A DNA stretch of 10,000 bases, taken from Kiritimatiellota bacterium. GTDB taxonomy: Bacteria > Verrucomicrobiota > Kiritimatiellia > JAAZAB01. Shown in pieces: positions 5,347 to 10,000 of this stretch (position 1 is its first letter; every line of letters begins with the position of its first letter). The position numbers were made by a program, and so were the translations under genes. The notes beneath the pieces are model-generated. The model saw only the letters and a list, made by a program, of their open reading frames with translations. It searched no databases and was not told the DNA's origin. The DNA lies in contig VSJD01000347.1 of the NCBI GenBank assembly GCA_008636095.1, forward strand, positions 1 through 10,000. Reading direction: 5' to 3'.

Positions 5347-7755
5347 ATGAGCAGACTGATGAAAAATCGCAGGATGCTGGCGGGCGTGTCGAGCGTGTTC
5401 CTTTTTTCATTTTGTTGCGGCTGCAAAGTTGCGGATACGGATACTGCTAAAACAGCTCCGCCTGCGGTCATAGGGCAAGTAGCGGCGGTAAAACTGGAAG
5501 CGATACCTGTCGGCCAAACACCCTTTCTCACACATGCGGTGGAAGTGACGCCGGGAGGGAAATTGATGCTGCATGCCAGGATTATGCCTGTGGAAGGGCT
5601 GGCAGATGATAAATACACCCTTGTCCTCAGCCTGCCGGGCGCATGCTCCCTGAGCAAACTCCAGATCACGGGAACGGATAATGATGGCGTTTTTAACCAC
5701 AAGGTCGGTCCGGTGGACGAACAGGTTAGAGCGGTCATTGCCGAAGGGGAAAAAAGGACTGAAATATACTATCGCCCAGACATGCAAAATCTTTGCGAGG
5801 GGATAGAATTGAATTTCGGCTACATCAATGAATTCCGCCGCACTATCAGTTACACTCCCGTTATAAAATTTATCGGTTCATTCGATTGGTGCAAATTCTC
5901 GAAAGAAGTCACAACGCCTGACAACGCCATTGGCGTCAGACCACTGCTCTTGAAGTGGCCTGACGCCAGGGGAAACTCCCCCCTTTCCGGCGCTCTTCAC
6001 GTCAGGAACCTGAATATTCGCGAGGCTGATTCCGGCAAGTTGGTCTATGAGCTTCCCGCAGGGCAGGAAACAACCGTCACCGTTGTGCAAGACGTGAAGA
6101 CAGCGCATTGGTTCGGCACAAATATGGTCCCGCTTACTCCCAGTATGAGGTATGCTGTCACGTGCGAGGCGAAGGGCGACCTTAAAAGCAAATCCGAGTC
6201 CGCACAGGTTACACTTTCAGGAGACACAGTGTTTTTCACCCGGAATTTCATTTTCGATGTGGCCGCTGATGCCGTGTTGCCGGCCAAGTTGATCTGGCGC
6301 ATTACCGACGGCAACCAGCACGTGTACCGCGAGGGAGCGGTCGCGCTCATACCCGCCGGTAAAACGCTGACACCCAAGAAACTCGAGACATCGGTCTGGG
6401 TTGCTGAGACGCGGCTCTCAAATGAGTCAACCCCTGTACAAAAAATATTTGTGGATAAGTTTGCAACCTGGGGGCTGAACACAATCATGCCTCAATTTGA
6501 TGAGCCGCGGTATGGAGCTTCCAATGATACGATTGAGTTCAGTTTTCCCGTCATCCAGGAGGCCAAGCGCCGGGGCATGCAGGTGCGGGCGTATCTGCAT
6601 GTCCGCTATTCCGACGCCGCGCGGCCGTATTGCGAGGCGCACCCCGAATACTGGGCCGAGACTTACAAAGGGGACAAAAGCGCCGGATACAGAGTTTGCC
6701 TGACGCACATTCTCGATGGAGGGAAATACGATACTCCGCCATCCGGCGCCGGAGCGGGATTGAACAATCCATGGCTTGCGCGGTACTGCGAAATCTTGAA
6801 CAAACGTATCGAGGTCAACGCCATAGACAGCATCTGGATGGACCATGAAATCGCCGGGGCCCCTTACCGCAAAGACCTTCCGCCGGAGAAGCGTAAGCCA
6901 TCGGATGTTTGCCTGTGCAAGCGGTGCATCCGGGCCTTTCAGGACTACGCCAAGCTGGATCATCTCCCGACAACCAATGAGATATGCGGGGAGCTGTACG
7001 AGAAGGTGACGGATTTCAAGTGCTGGCAGCATCGCCGCCTGATTGAGATGCTCCACGATTCGGCCCGGCGCGTCAATCCGCGAGTCACGTTTGGCATCTA
7101 CAGCGGCTGGCCGACGGACAGGATTGAGAAGGGCCTCAAGCTGGGAGATTTTTGCCGGCAGGCGTATGGCGTGGACTGGGCAATGCTCGCTCCGGCGATA
7201 GACATTGCGATGATGCGTACCGGTGGTCCGTTGCGCGGCGGTTGGGGAAACATAAACGCTAAATGTGTTGAGTCGCTGCGATCGGTTCTGACAAAGGGAT
7301 TGAAAGCAGGACAGCCCCTGCCGAAGATCATAATCAGCCTATACGGACCGACTGCGGACGGCAATTGGAGTCAACGTTGCGCAGCGTTCCAAAGTTTAAA
7401 AATAGACATCGTCAAAATGGTTGTGCTCTATGGCAGTACCTCCGGCTGGTCATACTCCGCGGTGTGGGGCATGGACGACCAGTTGATAGCACCGATCCGC
7501 CAGGCAAACAGCCTGCTTGCTAAATACGAGGATTTCATTATTGATGGCAAGCGGGCTGACAATCTTGTCGAATTATCTGGAGAAAACGTCTCCGGGGCGA
7601 CTTGGCAGTTGCGCGACAGGGTAATTACATTCGTCTTCAATTACGATGCGGCGCCGCGCGAGTTTTCCTTGAAGAGGAAAGACTTGGCAAATAGTGCGGA
7701 AAAAGTCTCGGTTCCCGGGTACGATTGCCTTGTACACGAGTGGGCCAGGCCGTAG
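5347..7755 (+). CDS. Putative lipoprotein with TIM-barrel glycosidase-like domain
   Basis: AGGAGGT at 5334-5340 lies 6 nt before the ATG at 5347 (only 3 nt before an in-frame GTG at 5344), so I start at 5347, giving 802 residues. Residues 1-26 are a signal peptide of lipoprotein type: basic MSRLMKNRR, hydrophobic LAGVSSVFLFSF, then CCGC. The lipobox is imperfect, and C23, C24 or C26 could be lipidated. About 40-345 is beta-rich, probably sandwich domains. About 346-735 looks like a TIM barrel (WGLNTIMPQFDEPRYG, GMQVRAYLHVRY, IDSIWMDHE, ARRVNPRVTFGIYSGWP, PKIIISLYGP). D499 or E501 in WMDHE are candidate catalytic acids. A C-x-C-x2-C cluster (C522, C524, C527, then IRAF) follows that strand, as in several uncharacterised glycosidase-like families. 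About 736-802 is a small beta domain. A role in glycan or glycoside attack at the cell surface is inferred; no CAZy family is claimed. Confidence 0.75.
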   Translation: MSRLMKNRRMLAGVSSVFLFSFCCGCKVADTDTAKTAPPAVIGQVAAVKLEAIPVGQTPFLTHAVEVTPGGKLMLHARIMPVEGLADDKYTLVLSLPGACSLSKLQITGTDNDGVFNHKVGPVDEQVRAVIAEGEKRTEIYYRPDMQNLCEGIELNFGYINEFRRTISYTPVIKFIGSFDWCKFSKEVTTPDNAIGVRPLLLKWPDARGNSPLSGALHVRNLNIREADSGKLVYELPAGQETTVTVVQDVKTAHWFGTNMVPLTPSMRYAVTCEAKGDLKSKSESAQVTLSGDTVFFTRNFIFDVAADAVLPAKLIWRITDGNQHVYREGAVALIPAGKTLTPKKLETSVWVAETRLSNESTPVQKIFVDKFATWGLNTIMPQFDEPRYGASNDTIEFSFPVIQEAKRRGMQVRAYLHVRYSDAARPYCEAHPEYWAETYKGDKSAGYRVCLTHILDGGKYDTPPSGAGAGLNNPWLARYCEILNKRIEVNAIDSIWMDHEIAGAPYRKDLPPEKRKPSDVCLCKRCIRAFQDYAKLDHLPTTNEICGELYEKVTDFKCWQHRRLIEMLHDSARRVNPRVTFGIYSGWPTDRIEKGLKLGDFCRQAYGVDWAMLAPAIDIAMMRTGGPLRGGWGNINAKCVESLRSVLTKGLKAGQPLPKIIISLYGPTADGNWSQRCAAFQSLKIDIVKMVVLYGSTSGWSYSAVWGMDDQLIAPIRQANSLLAKYEDFIIDGKRADNLVELSGENVSGATWQLRDRVITFVFNYDAAPREFSLKRKDLANSAEKVSVPGYDCLVHEWARP

Positions 7756-7815
7756 TTTTTTCTGCCAAAGGGGCATAGGCGCATCCGCATTGGCTGGAAC
7801 TGCTCGGCTTCCAAC

Positions 7816-7837
7816 CTCAGGGTTCGTGCTCAGGGTT
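7816..7837. promoter_or_regulatory. Direct repeat upstream of the regulator gene, possible operator
   Basis: CTCAGGGTT occurs at 7816-7824 and again at 7829-7837, a 13-bp period, ending 21 bp before the GntR/LacI start codon. An imperfect hairpin (GGCTGGAA at 7792-7799 with TTCCAACC at 7809-7816, one mismatch) adjoins it. The position suits an autoregulatory site, but no promoter boxes are clear in the 103-bp spacer. Confidence 0.3.
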
Positions 7838-7858
7838 ATCCTTAAATAGGAGTTATTA

Positions 7859-8938
7859 ATGACAATGATTATAGGACCATTATTAAAACGAGATAGAATC
7901 CGCGAGGAACTGTGGCATTGGCTGAAAGACGGAAGGCTCGCGGTGGGCGACAAGCTGTATCCTGAAACGCAACTGTGCAAACAGATGGGTGTCAGCCGGA
8001 TCACCCTACGGGCGGCGATCAACGATCTTGTCGGCCAGGGATATCTGGCGCGCCGCGGCCGGCTGGGAACGACGGTGACCAAATTGCCCAAAGGCGACAA
8101 AAGACCAAGGGCGCTGACATCGGGTAAAACGCTATTGTTCGTTTTCTATTCCAGTCTGCCGCAACTCAACCTTGAGACGATATCCAGCTATTACCTGCCA
8201 TATAAAGGAGCGGAGCGCTTCATCCTTAAAACTGACGGAAGCATTTCCATTCAGCATGGCGAAGTCTTCGACCGTCTTCTGGAAAAAAACCTATTTTCAG
8301 CTGATGGGGTTTTAATCGCCGGCACGCGGCTGGACGAACGCATTCAAAAGCTCTCGTCAAAAAACATTCCTTTTGTGGTGATGGATTATATTTCTTATGG
8401 GATGCCGGTCAATGCGGTGGCATGTGACGATTTTGAAGGCGGTCTGTTGGCGGCCAGGAAGCTCAGGTTGCGGGGATGCAAAAGGATCCTGTTCGTAGGC
8501 GTCCGTTATGAGGGAGAAAATTTTATCCAGCCGGGCACCGTGCGCCGGCTGATGGGGTTACGCTCCGAATTGAGCGACCAGGCCTGTGTGACCGAATATT
8601 ATGTGAATTACAGCCAATGGCTGGCGCATGCTCCGCAGGAAGAGCAAAAAATAGCCGACCTGCTTCAAAAGGGAAAGGGCGATGCCATTGTGTTTGCCAT
8701 GGACAGTTTGTACGAGAGCTGGATGCGTTCTGCATTCAGAAACCATTGTCTCCATTATGTTGTTATTAAACACCGCCGCATGGAAGGATCCGCCGCTCAG
8801 GATGATGTTGTTTATTTGGATTTGGACCAGGTCGGCTATTTGGCCTGCCAGCGTCTTTGCGACATCATCGAACGTAAAGAAGCACAACCGGTCCGTTGGA
8901 TGGTGCCTGCACGGGATTTGGGCGCTACGCAAAGTTGA
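7859..8938 (+). CDS. GntR-type winged-helix regulator with LacI-like ligand domain
   Basis: The protein has 359 residues. Residues 8-75 are a GntR winged helix (RDRIREELWHWLKDGRLAVGDKL, the helix-turn-helix TQLCKQMGVSRITLRAAINDL, and the wing GYLARRGRLGTTV). From about 88 to the end it follows the periplasmic-binding-protein fold used by LacI repressors: SADGVLIAGT, IPFVVMDYISYGMPVNAVACDDFEGGLLAARKL, CKRILFVGVRY, GDAIVFAMDS, and DLDQVGYLACQRLCDIIE. This GntR-plus-LacI arrangement is that of AraR-like sugar-responsive repressors. It would act in the cytoplasm, with a sugar or derived metabolite as likely inducer. AGGAG at 7848-7852, 6 nt upstream, supports the ATG at 7859. Only 22 bp separate it from the amidohydrolase at 8961, so it probably heads that operon. 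It may also control the lipoprotein gene just upstream; no shared operator was found by eye. Confidence 0.88.
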   Translation: MTMIIGPLLKRDRIREELWHWLKDGRLAVGDKLYPETQLCKQMGVSRITLRAAINDLVGQGYLARRGRLGTTVTKLPKGDKRPRALTSGKTLLFVFYSSLPQLNLETISSYYLPYKGAERFILKTDGSISIQHGEVFDRLLEKNLFSADGVLIAGTRLDERIQKLSSKNIPFVVMDYISYGMPVNAVACDDFEGGLLAARKLRLRGCKRILFVGVRYEGENFIQPGTVRRLMGLRSELSDQACVTEYYVNYSQWLAHAPQEEQKIADLLQKGKGDAIVFAMDSLYESWMRSAFRNHCLHYVVIKHRRMEGSAAQDDVVYLDLDQVGYLACQRLCDIIERKEAQPVRWMVPARDLGATQS

Positions 8939-8960
8939 AGCCGAAAGGGAGCAGAATATC

Positions 8961-9689
8961 ATGATCATTGACATGCACACCCATTATCATAATTACGAGC
9001 ATTTGGGCGAAGGCGTGCGCTTAACGTTTGAAGAATTTATCCACGAGTTGGATTTCCATGGCATTGACAAGGCCGTGGTCTCAAATGCGTTTGGCCTTGA
9101 AAGCGATTTTGTGTCCGGCAATCGCCTGCTATTCGAATTCATGGAACGGTATCCGGATCGTATTATCGGGTTCCTTGCGCTCCATCCGTGTTTTCCGGAG
9201 GAATCCAGGGCGCTTCTGCGGGAAGGCGTTGCCCGAGGGATCAAAGGGGTCAAACTGCATTGCGAGCTTTCCTTTGTCCCGTATGACGACCCCAGGCACT
9301 TGGCGCTGGTTGAGGAAGTGGCATCGTGTAACCTTCCGGTGACGATCCACACAGGCAGCTCCTATATTCAGCCGTCGGTGACTCTGGCCAAAACATTTCC
9401 GAATACCTGCTTTCTGTTCGGGCACACCGGAGGGCTGGCTTATCACCCAATGGTGCAGGCCATAAAAAAAATGGATAATGTTATTGCAGATCTTGCAGGC
9501 AATGTGTTTCTGGACGGATTTATCGAAACGATTGTGAACACCCTGGGGGAGGACCGCGTTGTTTATGCCAGCGATTTTGTGTTTATGGATCCCGTGATCA
9601 TGTTGTCCATGGTACGGACCGCCAGGATTTCGGATGCCGGCAAGGAAAAAATTTTATCCGGAAACGCCCAAAGGATATTGAAGCTATGA
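8961..9689 (+). CDS. Amidohydrolase-2 family metal-dependent hydrolase or decarboxylase
   Basis: The 242-residue TIM-barrel protein shows a full metal-site pattern: H6-x-H8 in IIDMHTHYH, H100 in IKGVKLH, H130 in PVTIHTGSS, H155 in LFGHTGG and D205 in YASDFVF. This is the PF04909 type, which includes ACMSD-like decarboxylases and related hydrolases. At 242 residues it is on the short side for the family, yet both ends look complete. It likely acts in the cytoplasm on a carboxylated or lactone intermediate; the substrate is unknown. I start at the ATG at 8961, because residues begin directly with the IIDMHTH strand and GGGAG (8947-8951) lies 9 nt upstream; the frame stays open much further upstream, but that part overlaps the regulator and has no homologous look. 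The stop codon overlaps the next start (ATGA). Confidence 0.9.
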   Translation: MIIDMHTHYHNYEHLGEGVRLTFEEFIHELDFHGIDKAVVSNAFGLESDFVSGNRLLFEFMERYPDRIIGFLALHPCFPEESRALLREGVARGIKGVKLHCELSFVPYDDPRHLALVEEVASCNLPVTIHTGSSYIQPSVTLAKTFPNTCFLFGHTGGLAYHPMVQAIKKMDNVIADLAGNVFLDGFIETIVNTLGEDRVVYASDFVFMDPVIMLSMVRTARISDAGKEKILSGNAQRILKL

Positions 9690-10000
9690 CTATTGACGCC
9701 AATGGATTGTACGGACGGTTTGGCGCTTTCGCCAGGGGGATATGGGATTTGGATCGCTACCTCGAAGAATTGCGCCGGCACGGCATAGACCGGAGCCTAG
9801 TGAGTTCGGCGGAGAGCGTGCTCCATGACGTGCGCCGCGGCAATGACCTGATTTTTAAGCTGAGCCTCCAAAAAAAGGACGAACTAATACCCGTGGCCGT
9901 GGCAAACCCAAGGTGGCCGGTCAAAGAGGTCGAGGAATGCCTGGCACGCGGAAGCCGGGCGATTCGTCTTTGCCCGGCCACGCATCATTTTGATCTGTCA
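9686..10000 (+). CDS. Amidohydrolase-like paralogue lacking HxH, C-terminus cut by window edge
   Basis: The ATG at 9686 overlaps the previous stop by 4 bp (ATGA), indicating translational coupling. 105 codons are present to the window edge. The layout follows the upstream amidohydrolase: a first strand TIDANGLYGRFG, a segment of the type LxELRRHGIDRSLVSSAESVL, a conserved-looking GN (RRGNDLIF), then LIPVAVANPRW and the strand SRAIRLCPATHHFDLS. Where the partner has D-M-H-T-H, this protein has D-A-N-G-L, so the two first-strand metal ligands are absent. It may use fewer metals, be a structural or regulatory partner of the first protein, or belong to a distinct subfamily often found paired this way. 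The rest of the active site lies outside the window. Confidence 0.75.
   Translation, partial: MTIDANGLYGRFGAFARGIWDLDRYLEELRRHGIDRSLVSSAESVLHDVRRGNDLIFKLSLQKKDELIPVAVANPRWPVKEVEECLARGSRAIRLCPATHHFDLS

Noticed and set aside
5220..5450. 76-codon plus frame overlapping the lipoprotein start
   Set aside because: It begins at a TTG with no ribosome binding site, runs into the signal-peptide coding region in another frame, and shows no domain.
8682..8960. Upstream extension of the amidohydrolase reading frame
   Set aside because: The extension overlaps the GntR/LacI gene and has no family character; the fold begins at the ATG at 8961, with its own ribosome binding site.

Overview
The window looks like a chromosomal stretch of a Gram-negative, carbohydrate-degrading bacterium. 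The mix of families (corrinoid protein, PocR-like AraC regulator, Gfo/Idh/MocA oxidoreductase, zinc alcohol dehydrogenase, large lipoprotein with a TIM-barrel glycosidase look, GntR/LacI hybrid regulator, tandem amidohydrolase-2 proteins, beta-helix debris) is typical of the PVC group, especially Lentisphaerae/Kiritimatiellae-like lineages. That placement is an inference from gene content, not from a marker gene.

Layout. 1-363 (minus) is the N-terminal part of a corrinoid (B12-binding) methyltransferase subunit that runs off the left edge; its leader holds a 43-base palindrome next to the ribosome binding site. Diverging from it, 578-1912 (plus) encodes an AraC-family regulator with a PocR-like sensory half that carries an in-frame expansion of five 18-bp repeats. 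The 529 bp that follow hold a compact 279-bp element (2059-2337) with 35-bp terminal inverted repeats. Its interior falls without gaps into three self-complementary arms, so the whole element can be drawn as a cloverleaf. It looks like a non-autonomous mobile element and is the most striking object here.

From 2442 onward all intact genes are on the plus strand: a Gfo/Idh/MocA oxidoreductase (2442-3479) and a zinc-dependent dehydrogenase (3583-4620), probably cooperating in oxidation of a sugar or polyol. Then comes a 726-bp gap. Its left half is the decayed remains of a minus-strand beta-helix repeat protein split over three frames. Its right half is a very AT-rich promoter region and a long leader with several hairpins. 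The gap leads into an 802-residue predicted lipoprotein (5347-7755) with beta-rich ends and a TIM-barrel glycosidase-like core.

The last block is an apparent operon: GntR/LacI-type regulator (7859-8938), amidohydrolase-2 protein with the full metal-site pattern (8961-9689), and a second, related protein (9686 to the right edge) that overlaps it by 4 bp and lacks the HxH motif. Taken together, 2442-10000 resembles a small catabolic locus in which a surface lipoprotein attacks a glycan or glycoside, dehydrogenases oxidise the released unit, and the amidohydrolase pair hydrolyses or decarboxylates a later intermediate under control of the GntR/LacI protein. The substrate cannot be named from this sequence.
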